NCBI RefSeq assembly: GCF_900215205.1
Contig: NZ_OBDY01000044.1
Span: forward strand, 1 to 57,028
From: Paractinoplanes atraurantiacus
Lineage (GTDB): Bacteria > Actinomycetota > Actinomycetes > Mycobacteriales > Micromonosporaceae
Direction: 5' to 3'
DNA length: 57,028 nt
Shown here: piece by piece, positions 1-7,119 of the stretch
Layout of the letters: each line of letters starts with the position of its first letter
Position numbering within the stretch: the first letter of the stretch is position 1
Program-made: the position numbers and the translations under genes
Notes under the pieces: model-generated
What the model saw: only the letters and a program-made list of their open reading frames with translations
What the model was told of the DNA's origin: nothing
Database searches by the model: none

Positions 1-60
1 CGGCGTGCCCGGGGCAGGCGGCGTGCCCGGGGCAGGCGGCGCGCCCGGCGTGCCTGGAGC
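1..60. repeat. 18-bp minisatellite coding GTPPAP
   Basis: Tandem copies of an 18-bp unit (core GCCCGGGGCAGGCGGCGT) encode a Gly-Thr-Pro-Pro-Ala-Pro repeat on the minus strand. Bases 1 to 41 are identical to 56988 to 57028. The copy number at the assembly joint may therefore be wrong. Confidence 0.8.
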
Positions 61-402
61 GGCTGGCTGGGCCGGGTCCGGCTGGGGGGCGGTGGCCAGC
101 GTCGGGGCTTCACCGGCCTCGCCGCCAGCAGAGGGTGGGGTGTCCGGATCGCCGCGGCGCTCAGCGCGTTTGCGGCGATCGTCGCGGGCGTGCTGCAGGG
201 CGTCGCTGATCCAGTCGCCGATGTAGTCGGTGAACCCGTAGCGCGTGGGAGGGGCGACGCCTGCGGCGCGGGCGGCGTCGATCTCGGCCATCCGCAGCTT
301 CGCCTTGGGCGGCAGCTCACGGTTGGCGGCGTCGATGATCCCGGTGGCCGCGTTCTGGATCAGGTACGACAGGAACCCGATCACGAACATCACTTCGAGC
401 AT
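1..402 (-). CDS. N-terminal part of a junction-spanning membrane/zinc protein
   Basis: This is the first 134 codons of a gene that leaves the window at base 1 and, if the molecule is circular, continues at 56987 without a stop, giving about 509 residues in all. Start is ATG at 402, 5 bp after the stop of the upstream gene. The N-terminus (MLEVMFVIGFLSYLIQ) is hydrophobic, followed by a charged region rich in Arg and Asp and then Pro/Ala/Gly repeats (GTPPAP). The likely topology is a short membrane anchor with a long flexible tail. It sits in a run of transfer-type genes. The family is not recognised. The reading frame and its continuation are seen directly; the transfer role is inferred from neighbours. 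Confidence 0.75.
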   Translation of the reverse strand, partial: MLEVMFVIGFLSYLIQNAATGIIDAANRELPPKAKLRMAEIDAARAAGVAPPTRYGFTDYIGDWISDALQHARDDRRKRAERRGDPDTPPSAGGEAGEAPTLATAPQPDPAQPAAPGTPGAPPAPGTPPAPGTP

Positions 403-407
403 CGCGG

Positions 408-887
408 TCAGCCCCCGATGCCGAGCTGGGACCAGGGCACCATCACGAACGCCATCGGCACGAGCAGCCCGAGCCACGGCGTGGACCGCTTCAGCGCGCC
501 ACCGCCGCCCTTACCGCCGACGTGAGTGGTGCCCTTGCTGCTGTTGAAGCCCTTACCGCCGGTGCCGCCCTTGCGGGGGTCGACCTGCAGCAGGAACACC
601 AGGATCAGCACGGCGGGCAGCACCCACGGCAGGGCCGTGCAGACCCCGCGGATGACGTCCGCGGCGTCGGGGGAGGCGCTGAACATCGTGGACAGGGTGC
701 GGCTGGCCCAGTTCGCGGCGGTGGTCAGCCAGTGATCGGCGAACCCGGCCAGCACCACGGCCAGGGCGGTGCCGGTGATGAAGGTGGCGAGGGTCTGCAG
801 GCGTTTGGCGTTGGGGCGCATCCGCATCAGGACCAGGGCGATGGCGAACGCGAGGGTGGCGGTGGAGATGCTCACGGCGGGAATCAT
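408..887 (-). CDS. Small polytopic membrane protein
   Basis: A 159-residue protein. Start is ATG at 887 with an excellent AGGAGG ribosome binding site 7 bp upstream, which overlaps the stop of the preceding gene. Three or four hydrophobic segments are visible: residues about 5-22, 33-50, 85-102 and a C-terminal one ending in VPWSQLGIGG. A Gly/Lys-rich loop lies between the third and last segments. It sits between two other membrane-protein genes in the transfer-type operon. The family is not recognised. The position suggests a component of a membrane complex for plasmid transfer (inference). Confidence 0.75.
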   Translation of the reverse strand: MIPAVSISTATLAFAIALVLMRMRPNAKRLQTLATFITGTALAVVLAGFADHWLTTAANWASRTLSTMFSASPDAADVIRGVCTALPWVLPAVLILVFLLQVDPRKGGTGGKGFNSSKGTTHVGGKGGGGALKRSTPWLGLLVPMAFVMVPWSQLGIGG

Positions 888-899
888 GGGGAAACCTCC

Positions 900-1325
900 T
901 TAGAGGACGAGCCAGACGATCAAGGACAGGAACAGGGCCGCGGTCAGCCGGCCGGGCCGCTGCAGGATCAGCGCGATCACGTACAGCACGAGGCAGACCG
1001 GGATGGCCACCACCGTGTGGTAGACCCGCCCGGCGCCGCGGATGAAGCCGCGGGTGTCGCGGCACCAGGCGCCGTCGCGGGCGTAGCGGACGAGCTCGGC
1101 CGGGCTGGCCGGGGCCTCGCTCCACACCGACGGGACGTCACCGACAGCGACCGCCCATCCCCGCTTGGCAACCGCACTCGCACCGGTTAGCCTCACGCGC
1201 GCATAGGCGCGCAGGCGCGCCTCGCCGCGCGTTGCGGGCTCACGCGCGGGTACGTCGTCCCGCACTGCGGTTGCGGGTGCGGTATCACCGACCGTGACCG
1301 CCGCCGGGCCGGTCGTGGCGCTCAC
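900..1325 (-). CDS. Membrane protein with C-terminal hydrophobic hairpin
   Basis: 141 residues from GTG at 1325, which overlaps the TGA of the upstream gene in a GTGA pattern. The N-terminal half is soluble and charged. The last 40 residues contain two hydrophobic stretches (VVAIPVCLVLYVIALIL and AALFLSLIVWLVL) separated by QRPGRLT, typical of a tail anchor or hairpin. This frame is open upstream as far as 1736. The part above 1325 has out-of-frame composition and overlaps a better gene, so I place the start at the coupled GTG. Function unknown. Confidence 0.6.
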   Translation of the reverse strand: MSATTGPAAVTVGDTAPATAVRDDVPAREPATRGEARLRAYARVRLTGASAVAKRGWAVAVGDVPSVWSEAPASPAELVRYARDGAWCRDTRGFIRGAGRVYHTVVAIPVCLVLYVIALILQRPGRLTAALFLSLIVWLVL

Positions 1326-1600
1326 CGGGGCCTCGTCCGGGCGGCCGCCACGCGGGCTTCCTCCCGGTAGGCCTGCTCCACCGCGGCGTTCAGCGTCTCG
1401 ATCGCCAGCGCCGCGATCTGTTCCGCGGCCGGGCCCGGCAGGTCCGCCAGCGCGGCGCGGAGATGGTCGGCGACTGCCCCGATCCGGGCGCTCGGCGTGG
1501 TGGCCTCGGCCAGCCGCACCGCCATCCGGGCCCGCCGGCGCTGCTGACGCACCTCGTACTGCGCCGGTTGCGCCGCTTTCACGCTGCGATGCCCCGCCAC
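1322..1600 (-). CDS. Small basic helical protein
   Basis: 92 residues. GTG at 1600 is preceded by AGGAAGGAG at good spacing. The middle is helical and basic (VRQQRRRARMAVRL), followed by an Ala-rich helix ending VAAARTRPR. Codon third positions fit this frame better than the competing long frame. Between the stop of the DUF2637 gene and this start lies an in-frame stretch from ATG 1736 beginning MTPEQQMPYV. That may be the true beginning of this gene if one base is missing near 1610, or a short leader. Family not recognised. Confidence 0.55.
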   Translation of the reverse strand: MAGHRSVKAAQPAQYEVRQQRRRARMAVRLAEATTPSARIGAVADHLRAALADLPGPAAEQIAALAIETLNAAVEQAYREEARVAAARTRPR

Positions 1601-1735
1601 CGGGCACTCCTTCCTGCTGATCGGTGACCTGTGTGGGCGCAACCGCACCCGCGCCGGCCTGCGAACGTGCGGGTGCGGTTGCCCACGCCCCGCCGGCCTG
1701 CTGCTCGACGTACGGCATCTGCTGCTCCGGGGTCA

Positions 1736-3286
1736 TCAGCCGGCCCTCCCGCCGGTCAGGGCGAGGACCTGCCCGGCGAGCTCGCCGGCGATTTCCGCCG
1801 GGATCGCGCGCAGGACCTTGCGGATGGTCCGATCGGAAATGCCGGTGATCTTGGCCAGTTCGGCCTGAGACGCGTTCGGGTTTTCCGCCCAGGCGATCAG
1901 CACGGTGGCCACCGTTTCCGGGGCGACCGTGTCGACGCTGACCGGCAGGTTTTCCGCCAGACCGGCCGGAACCAGGGCCGCGGATTTCCGCACCGGTGCC
2001 CGGCTGATTTCCGGCTGGCGCTCCACCGCGGTTTCCGCTTTCTCGGTGGCCCGGGCCAGCTGCCGGCGGACCCGCTCCAGCTCGGTCAGGGCCGCGTCGC
2101 GGCCCTTCTCCAACTCGATGATCTTGAGGTCGGCGAGGACCTTGGCGGTGCCCTGCCGCTCACCGGCGGTCCGGGCCTCGTCGAGCTGGGCCTGCACCCG
2201 GCGGAGCTGTTCGGTCAGTTCACCGACCGTGGCCTCAGCCGTCGAGGCCTGGCCGGCGGCCTTGGCCAGTTCCTGCCGCAGCTGGTGTTCGGCCTGTTCA
2301 GCACGGCTGGACACCTGCCGCATGTGCTCCTGGGCCTGCTGCTCGGCGGCCACCTGGGCGGCCGCCGCCCGCTCGGCGCTGTCGCGGGCCTCGGCCAGCC
2401 GGCCCTGCGCGAGCCCGGCCGCCTGGGTCTGCTCGCCGGCGTGCCGGCGCGCCTCGTCCCGCTCGGCGACCGCCTCCTGGACGGCCGTCTTCAGCTGCTC
2501 GATTTCCGCTCGGGCCTGCCGCAGGATTTCCGCTTGCTTTCCGGCCTCGGTTTCCGCCCGGGTGGCCGTTTCCGTCACCCGGGTTTCCGCCTCGGCCCGC
2601 GCCTGGATTTCCGCTCCGGCCCGGGCGGCTTCCGCCTCGGCTCGGGCCTGTGTTTCCGCCAGTTCCTGAGCCAGCCGGGCGATTTCCGCCTGAAGATCGG
2701 CCAGCGCCTGCTGGCCCTTCGGGACGGCCTGCTGGGCGGTGGCGAGCTCCGCGTCGAGTTCGGCGACGATTTCCGCCAGGGTCCGCTGGAGCGCGGCGCC
2801 GGCCTCGGCGACGACGATCAGCAGGACCGGCCCGCACGAGTGGATCCCCACCCCGACCCAATCGCGGGCCAGGGCCGGCTCGGCGACGTTTAGGCCCCAC
2901 GACATGAGCGCGGTGACCCAGCGCAGCACGTTGACCCAGCCGGACTTACGGCCGTACTCGGCCAGCACCGGCGCCGCCCACAGGGCGACGCACAGGCCGA
3001 GGTCGACCATCAGGCTGAGCAGCGGCGCGATCTGCCACGGCACGTGATGCTCGACGAGCAGCATCGTCACGTTGACCGTGCCGTAGATCATCACGCCGGC
3101 GGCCACACCCCAGGTGGCCCGGTTGATGTTGTCGCTCTTGGCCTTGGCCTGCTCGACCCTCTTGCGCAGCTGTTCCGCCCGCACCGGGCTCGGCGCCGGC
3201 GACGCCGGCGGGGGTTTGCGGCCCGGCTGGGGCCCGCCGGGCGACACCGTGGTGCCGCCCGGCCGGGCGATTGTGGACGTCGTCAC
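1736..3286 (-). CDS. DUF2637 (SpdB-like) membrane protein with long coiled coil and HTH
   Basis: 516 residues, GTG start overlapping the previous TGA. Residues about 45-165 form four membrane segments with the DUF2637 pattern (INRATWGVAAGVMIYGTVNV, then VDLGLCVALWAAPVLAEYG). DUF2637 proteins are common on actinomycete conjugative plasmids, where SpdB-like proteins help spread incoming DNA between mycelial compartments. Residues about 165-400 are a very long Ala/Glu/Arg coiled coil. The C-terminus (about 450-500) carries a helix-turn-helix (ASQAELAKITGISDRTIRKV). This gives a membrane domain, a rod and a DNA-binding tip in one chain, suited to tethering DNA to the membrane (inference). Confidence 0.85.
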   Translation of the reverse strand: MTTSTIARPGGTTVSPGGPQPGRKPPPASPAPSPVRAEQLRKRVEQAKAKSDNINRATWGVAAGVMIYGTVNVTMLLVEHHVPWQIAPLLSLMVDLGLCVALWAAPVLAEYGRKSGWVNVLRWVTALMSWGLNVAEPALARDWVGVGIHSCGPVLLIVVAEAGAALQRTLAEIVAELDAELATAQQAVPKGQQALADLQAEIARLAQELAETQARAEAEAARAGAEIQARAEAETRVTETATRAETEAGKQAEILRQARAEIEQLKTAVQEAVAERDEARRHAGEQTQAAGLAQGRLAEARDSAERAAAAQVAAEQQAQEHMRQVSSRAEQAEHQLRQELAKAAGQASTAEATVGELTEQLRRVQAQLDEARTAGERQGTAKVLADLKIIELEKGRDAALTELERVRRQLARATEKAETAVERQPEISRAPVRKSAALVPAGLAENLPVSVDTVAPETVATVLIAWAENPNASQAELAKITGISDRTIRKVLRAIPAEIAGELAGQVLALTGGRAG

Positions 3287-3591
3287 CGGTCACCACCGGA
3301 AACCGCGGTGAGCTCCGACGCCTCGTCCGGGCGGACCGGCGTGCCCAGGCCGGGTAGGCCCAGCTCGGCCAGCTCCGCCTCGGACAGCGCCCGGGCGGTG
3401 TTGTGCCGGTAGCGGCGCCAGTCCGCCAGCCGCCCGCCGATGCCGTACAGCAGCAGCCCGGCCGCGCCGGCCGCGGGCACCGCGGCTACCGCGAGCAGGG
3501 CCGGCTCGTCGAGCTGCGACAGCGGCACCGCGATCGAGGTGGCCACGGCCGCGCACCCGGCGGCCGCGCTGGTCAGCGTGATGGCGCGCAT
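3283..3591 (-). CDS. Small membrane protein
   Basis: 102 residues from ATG 3591, overlapping the upstream TGA by one base. Two hydrophobic segments lie near residues 5-22 and 30-52 (ALLAVAAVPAAGAAGLLLYG), followed by a basic, acidic-tailed cytoplasmic part. It is translationally coupled on both sides. Size, topology and position just before the DUF2637 gene fit the small Spd-type proteins of actinomycete transfer operons, but I do not recognise a named family. Confidence 0.7.
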   Translation of the reverse strand: MRAITLTSAAAGCAAVATSIAVPLSQLDEPALLAVAAVPAAGAAGLLLYGIGGRLADWRRYRHNTARALSEAELAELGLPGLGTPVRPDEASELTAVSGGDR

Positions 3592-3983
3592 CAGCGGCCT
3601 CCCGTGGTGGTGTTGGCCTGGTCCCAGCACTGCCAGCAGCGGCGGCCGGTCAGCTCGGGCGGGATGTAGCCCAGGTCGCGGCGGCCGCACGGGCCCTGGC
3701 AGACCTGCCGCGAGCGGGCCGCGGTGTGCACCGCGGCGCGTTTCGCGTCGGTGAACGGACGCCGCGGGGCGGCCAGATCGATGCGGTACAGGTAGGCCAC
3801 CAGCGGCGGCCGGCGCCGGCGCGGGCGCAGCAGCTGCGCCGCCGGGTCCTGCCCGTTCTTACGCAACCCCAGCTGCGCGAGCTGCCGGCGGGTCGCCATC
3901 CCCTGCGGGGCGCCTTGCCACGGGTAGGTGGGCAGGCCGTGGATCTGACCGGCCGGGTCCAACGTGATCACCGTGGTCGTCAT
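3591..3983 (-). CDS. RRQRL-motif zinc-binding protein
   Basis: 130 residues from ATG 3983, one base after the upstream stop. It shows the motif block of the actinobacterial RRQRL zinc-binding family: GMATRRQLAQLGLRKNGQDP, then LYRIDLAAPRRPFTDAKR, then two cysteine pairs in CQGPCGRRDLGY and RRCWQCWDQ that form a probable zinc site. Such proteins usually sit in transfer operons of plasmids and integrative elements. The molecular role is unknown. Confidence 0.75.
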   Translation of the reverse strand: MTTTVITLDPAGQIHGLPTYPWQGAPQGMATRRQLAQLGLRKNGQDPAAQLLRPRRRRPPLVAYLYRIDLAAPRRPFTDAKRAAVHTAARSRQVCQGPCGRRDLGYIPPELTGRRCWQCWDQANTTTGGR

Positions 3984-3984
3984 G

Positions 3985-4260
3985 TCAGGCCACCGCCTGC
4001 ACCACGCGCGGCCGGCGCCGGGCCGGACGCTCGGCGGGCACCGGCAGCAGCGACTTCGCGTACGCCAGGACCTTGGCCTCGATCTCCGCCTCGACGCACA
4101 CCTTGTGATCGGGCTGGCCCAGGTCGTTACGCAGGTTCGTCGGCTGTCCGCAGTGCTTGCACGGCAGCTCACGGCGGGCGTCGTAGTGGCCGCTGGCGGA
4201 CCAGTCCAGCGCGATCTGGACCTTCACGTAACCGGTCGGCGCCGGCGTCTGTCCGGTCAT
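3985..4260 (-). CDS. Small zinc-ribbon-like protein
   Basis: 91 residues, ATG 4260 sharing its A with the TGA of the GGDEF gene. CKHC at residues 33-36 with a later His and Cys (PDHKVC) suggests a zinc-binding site. A helical segment and a basic tail (RPARRRPRVVQAVA) follow. It lies between the GGDEF gene and the RRQRL zinc protein and is coupled to both. Function unknown; nucleic acid binding is a guess from the zinc site and the basic end. Confidence 0.65.
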   Translation of the reverse strand: MTGQTPAPTGYVKVQIALDWSASGHYDARRELPCKHCGQPTNLRNDLGQPDHKVCVEAEIEAKVLAYAKSLLPVPAERPARRRPRVVQAVA

Positions 4261-5003
4261 CACTCGGCCCGCCTCGGGGCGGCGGCCAGCTCGGCGTGCC
4301 CGCGCTGCATGTCCCGCGAGCGGATCGCCGGCCGGTCGAGGACCTCGTCCAGCTCGTACTCGAGGTCCTGCTCGGCGACCTTCCCGCCACCGGCGAGTTT
4401 CGCCTGATACATCAGGTGATCCGCGGTCGCGAGCAGCCGGCGCGGGTCGTCGCCCGGCAGCGCATGCACCAGGCCCACCGATGCCGACACCCACAGGTCG
4501 TCGTCGCCGGGCAGCGGCTCGGCGGCCGCCAGGACCAGATGCGGGCCCATTGCCCGGGAGTCCTGCACCGACGCCGACGAGGCGACCACGACCAGCTCGT
4601 CACCGCCGAGCCGGGCCACCATCCCGCCGACCGCGGTCATGACGACGCTGAGCCGGGCGACGATGTCGACCAGCAGCTTGTCCCCGGCGGCGTGCCCGAG
4701 ACGGTCGTTGACCTGCTTGAAGTTGTCCAGATCGAGCAACGCCACCATAAAATCGGCGTTGCCGGCCGAGCGGCGTTCCAGCTCCGACATCAGCCCGGAC
4801 CGGTTCGCGGCCCCGGTCAGCGCGTCGGTGCGCAGCCGGACCTCCGCCCGGTGCAGCTGGGCCTGCAAGCGGCGCAGCCGCGACGAGGCCGCGGCGTTGC
4901 CGGCCTCCATCCGGCGCAGGCGGCCCTGCAGCCGCACCGCGGCCGCAGCGTACCCGGCGGCCGCCGCGCCGGCGGCGGTGAGCAGCACAGACTGGCGGGC
5001 CAT
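4260..5003 (-). CDS. GGDEF-domain protein (diguanylate cyclase-like)
   Basis: 247 residues from ATG 5003, overlapping the upstream TGA. A short hydrophobic N-terminus (residues about 4-22) and a coiled linker lead into a GGDEF domain: RTDALTGAANR at 58-68, DLDNFKQVND at 91-100 and the active loop GGDEL at 133-137, where Leu replaces the usual Phe. The metal- and substrate-binding residues of the family are present, so it may make cyclic di-GMP. I see no RxxD product-inhibition site before the loop. A second-messenger enzyme inside a plasmid transfer operon is unusual. It could equally be a degenerate nucleotide sensor. Confidence 0.85.
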   Translation of the reverse strand: MARQSVLLTAAGAAAAGYAAAAVRLQGRLRRMEAGNAAASSRLRRLQAQLHRAEVRLRTDALTGAANRSGLMSELERRSAGNADFMVALLDLDNFKQVNDRLGHAAGDKLLVDIVARLSVVMTAVGGMVARLGGDELVVVASSASVQDSRAMGPHLVLAAAEPLPGDDDLWVSASVGLVHALPGDDPRRLLATADHLMYQAKLAGGGKVAEQDLEYELDEVLDRPAIRSRDMQRGHAELAAAPRRAE

Positions 5004-5554
5004 CACAGGATCCCCCCGGTCGCGTCCTGCCACTGCTGGACCAGATCGTTGGGCACCCGGCCGTACGCGCTGACCTCGATGTTGTTGGTCTTCGCCCACG
5101 CCCGCACCGCCCGGGCCACGTCCCGTGACGTCGTCGACGACGCCGTAGAGCTGCCCGCAGTGCCGCGCGGCGTCGAGTGCCGCAGCGTCTTCAGCTGCGC
5201 TTCCGCCGCGGACAGCTCGTCGCGCAGCTTCAGCACCCGGGCCTCGACCTGCCGGGCCTCAGCCTCGGCCTTGACCAGCCCGTCCAGCTCGATGATCTGC
5301 TCCCGGACCCGAGCCGCCTTCGTCCGCAGCTTCTGCTGCAGGCTGGCTTCCGCGGCCGCCAGCACCGCCTCGATCGACGTGCTCTCCGGCTGCCCGGCCG
5401 CCGGCCCGTTCTCCGGCTGGGTGACCTTCTCCGGCTGGCTGGGCGCCGGCCGAGGAGCGGAAACCGCCGCCGGGGCCAGAACCCGGACCCCACCGGTAAG
5501 CGGGCGGCCCTTGGCGGCCGCGACCAGGGCGGCGCGTTCGGTGGTCACCGTCAT
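5003..5554 (-). CDS. Coiled-coil protein with Lsr2-like C-terminal domain
   Basis: 183 residues from ATG 5554; GTG 5563, coupled to the previous stop, is the alternative start. After a Pro/Ala-rich head, residues about 75-130 form a coiled coil. The C-terminal 35 residues (VARAVRAWAKTNNIEVSAYG, then RVPNDLV) match the DNA-binding domain of Lsr2, the actinobacterial silencer of AT-rich DNA. The usual RGR contact triplet reads YGR here, so affinity may differ. It could be a plasmid-borne silencer that lowers the burden of the element (inference). It is coupled to the GGDEF gene downstream. Confidence 0.75.
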   Translation of the reverse strand: MTVTTERAALVAAAKGRPLTGGVRVLAPAAVSAPRPAPSQPEKVTQPENGPAAGQPESTSIEAVLAAAEASLQQKLRTKAARVREQIIELDGLVKAEAEARQVEARVLKLRDELSAAEAQLKTLRHSTPRGTAGSSTASSTTSRDVARAVRAWAKTNNIEVSAYGRVPNDLVQQWQDATGGIL

Positions 5555-5559
5555 CGTGA

Positions 5560-5967
5560 TCACCGCCCCGCCGTCGCCGGGGCGAACGCGGCCAGCAGCA
5601 GCTCGGCCCGCCAGTGCTCGGCGGCCGCGCGCAGCGCGAAGCAGACCGCGCCGACGTTGCGCCGGAACGCCCACCCGCGCATCGCCTCGTACTGGACCTC
5701 CCGGGACGCGCCGCGCAGGTCGTGCAGGTCGGCCAGGTAGGCGACCAGCAGGTCGATCGCCTCACCCGCGAGCTGGTGAGCCGTACCGGCGTCACAGCCG
5801 TCCCGCAGCTGCAACGCCGCCTTGTACACCGCGACGTGCACGTTCGACGCCGTGGTCTGTCCCTTGTCGACGACGCTGGGCAGCAGGACCGCCGACCGGT
5901 GCAGCAGCTCCGGGCCGGTCAACGGCCGCGGCGCGGCAGCCGGCCGGGCGAGCAGGGTTGCCGTCAT
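5560..5967 (-). CDS. Conserved-looking helical hypothetical protein
   Basis: 135 residues, ATG 5967 in an ATGA overlap with the WhiB stop. The sequence is soluble and mostly helical (HQLAGEAIDLLVAYLADLHD), with no membrane segment, cysteine cluster or catalytic motif that I recognise. As the second gene of the super-operon, directly after the WhiB regulator and before the Lsr2-like protein, it may belong to the regulatory head of the operon. Function unknown. Confidence 0.65.
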   Translation of the reverse strand: MTATLLARPAAAPRPLTGPELLHRSAVLLPSVVDKGQTTASNVHVAVYKAALQLRDGCDAGTAHQLAGEAIDLLVAYLADLHDLRGASREVQYEAMRGWAFRRNVGAVCFALRAAAEHWRAELLLAAFAPATAGR

Positions 5968-6353
5968 CGCGCGCCACCCCCAGCCTCAACCAGGGCCTGC
6001 TCGTCCTCGCGCTGCGCGCGGCGGACGTCGAGCATCCGCAGCCGCTGGTGCCCCGGCGTCGCACCGAAGATCCCGACCACGTGCTGGCGCGGCAGCTCCG
6101 CCTCGAGCTGGAGCGTCATCTCCAGGCACTCGGCGATGACCGGGCAGCCCGCGCAGGCCTTCCCCGCCTGAGCCTCCAGGTCCTCCGGCACCTCGGTGCC
6201 GGGGAACCAGGGGTCACCGCCGTCCGGCTCGAACACGTAGCTACGGCACTTGCCGAACTCATAGACGAGCCCGGCGAGCTCACGAACTTGCCGGGCCATC
6301 TCTTCCTGGGTTGCGCCCTCCCGGGGAGGGGCGGATACGCTGCTCAGTGGCAC
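5964..6353 (-). CDS. WhiB-family iron-sulfur transcription regulator
   Basis: 129 residues from GTG 6353, chosen for AAGGGAG six bases upstream; the frame is open a further 30 codons. Four cysteines at 36, 67, 70 and 76 give the WhiB pattern C...CxxCxxxxxC (KACAGCPVIAEC), and VVGIFGATPGHQR replaces the usual G[VI]WGG turn. WhiB proteins bind a 4Fe-4S cluster and act with the primary sigma factor. As first gene of a roughly 21-kb co-directional block it probably controls the block and perhaps itself. The changed turn (GIFGAT) is a departure from the family norm. Confidence 0.88.
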   Translation of the reverse strand: MPLSSVSAPPREGATQEEMARQVRELAGLVYEFGKCRSYVFEPDGGDPWFPGTEVPEDLEAQAGKACAGCPVIAECLEMTLQLEAELPRQHVVGIFGATPGHQRLRMLDVRRAQREDEQALVEAGGGAR

Positions 6354-6393
6354 TTGTTTCTCCCTTGCAATCGGGTTGAGTTGGTGCCGAACC

Positions 6394-6423
6394 GGGCCTC
6401 GACGGGTGCTTCCGTCGAGGCCC
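6394..6423. promoter_or_regulatory. Leader hairpin upstream of the WhiB gene
   Basis: A perfect 12-bp inverted repeat (GGGCCTCGACGG / CCGTCGAGGCCC) with a 6-base loop lies about 40 bases upstream of the WhiB start, before its ribosome binding site. It is not followed by a T-tract on either strand. It could be an attenuator in the leader of the super-operon or a terminator for plus-strand transcripts. Confidence 0.6.
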
Positions 6424-6536
6424 TCTGCGTGTGTTTGAGGCACGCAGAACTAGGCCGCGTCTTCTGAGGTGGAGAAGTCAATGGCGAGGAGCCAGCGGGC
6501 CTGTCTTCACCATGCGCTTGATCCCGATGGCGGTCA

Positions 6537-6556
6537 AGAAATATCTAGAAATATCT
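6537..6556. repeat. Tandem AT-rich 10-bp direct repeat
   Basis: Two adjacent perfect copies of AGAAATATCT stand out against the GC-rich background. They lie in the divergent region between the WhiB operon and the 6709 gene. Part of a promoter or a regulator or Lsr2-type binding site is plausible. Confidence 0.6.
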
Positions 6557-6592
6557 TGCTACCATGATCGGGCCAGGTCCCCGGACCGCTCA

Positions 6593-6638
6593 ACACAGCA
6601 GCCCTGGCCGACAGATCCGTCGGCCAGGGCTGTTGTGT
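6593..6638. terminator. Strong intergenic hairpin
   Basis: 20-bp arms (6593-6612 and 6619-6638) with one mismatch and a 6-base loop. No T-tract follows, as is common for actinobacterial terminators. It separates the AT-rich repeat from the 6709 gene. Confidence 0.6.
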
Positions 6639-6708
6639 GATCTCATGGTCTAGTGGGACTCTGGGCTAGGAATCTCTCGCAATCACGCAGCGACCGAAGG
6701 ACGGCGCC

Positions 6709-6936
6709 ATGCACGATCTCGAGCTCCAGTTTCTCTGGAAAGATGTCAACTCCGGCGGCAACGGCTGCCCAGCGCTCATCCAGGCGCCTGGCGGCTACTA
6801 CGTCCAAGGCCGCGCGGTCGTTGGCGACGAGCGCACCGCAGTCCAAGCAGTCTCCGACGCCAACCAGGCCGGTCTCGCCGAGGGCGAGGATGTCATCTTC
6901 GTGCCGGCCAATGTCCTCGACAGGCTTCGCGACTAG
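6709..6936 (+). CDS. Small protein of the DUF5753/DUF6879 cassette
   Basis: 75 residues from ATG 6709, with GAAGGA nine bases upstream. The sequence around NGCPALIQAPGGYYVQGRAV resembles the short partner protein often found beside DUF397, DUF5753 and DUF6879 genes in actinomycetes. It precedes a helix-turn-helix regulator and a DUF6879 gene on the same strand, with a 180-bp gap before the regulator. These cassettes are proposed to be toxin-antitoxin-like or developmental regulators. The role of this small partner is unknown. Confidence 0.75.
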   Translation: MHDLELQFLWKDVNSGGNGCPALIQAPGGYYVQGRAVVGDERTAVQAVSDANQAGLAEGEDVIFVPANVLDRLRD

Positions 6937-7119
6937 CCCACAAGAGGATCGGATCGACTGCCCGGGGAAGCCAACACGGAGCCCCGGGCGCAGTCATATG
7001 CGTTTCCGACCTGCCGCGCGGGGAAAGGCGGGACGGCTCCTGTGGTCAATACTCACCAGCACACCAATGAACGCGTGTTCGGCGGGACCTGGCAAACCGC
7101 CTAACAGAGGAGTGCACGC

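Noticed and set aside
900..1736. One 278-residue protein over this whole frame
   Set aside because: Codons 45-137 have out-of-frame composition, and a better gene with its own ribosome binding site overlaps them (1322-1600).
3726..6467. A 913-codon plus-strand open frame
   Set aside because: It lies opposite eight coupled minus-strand genes with recognised families. Its Arg/Pro/Gly composition is typical of a GC-rich shadow frame.
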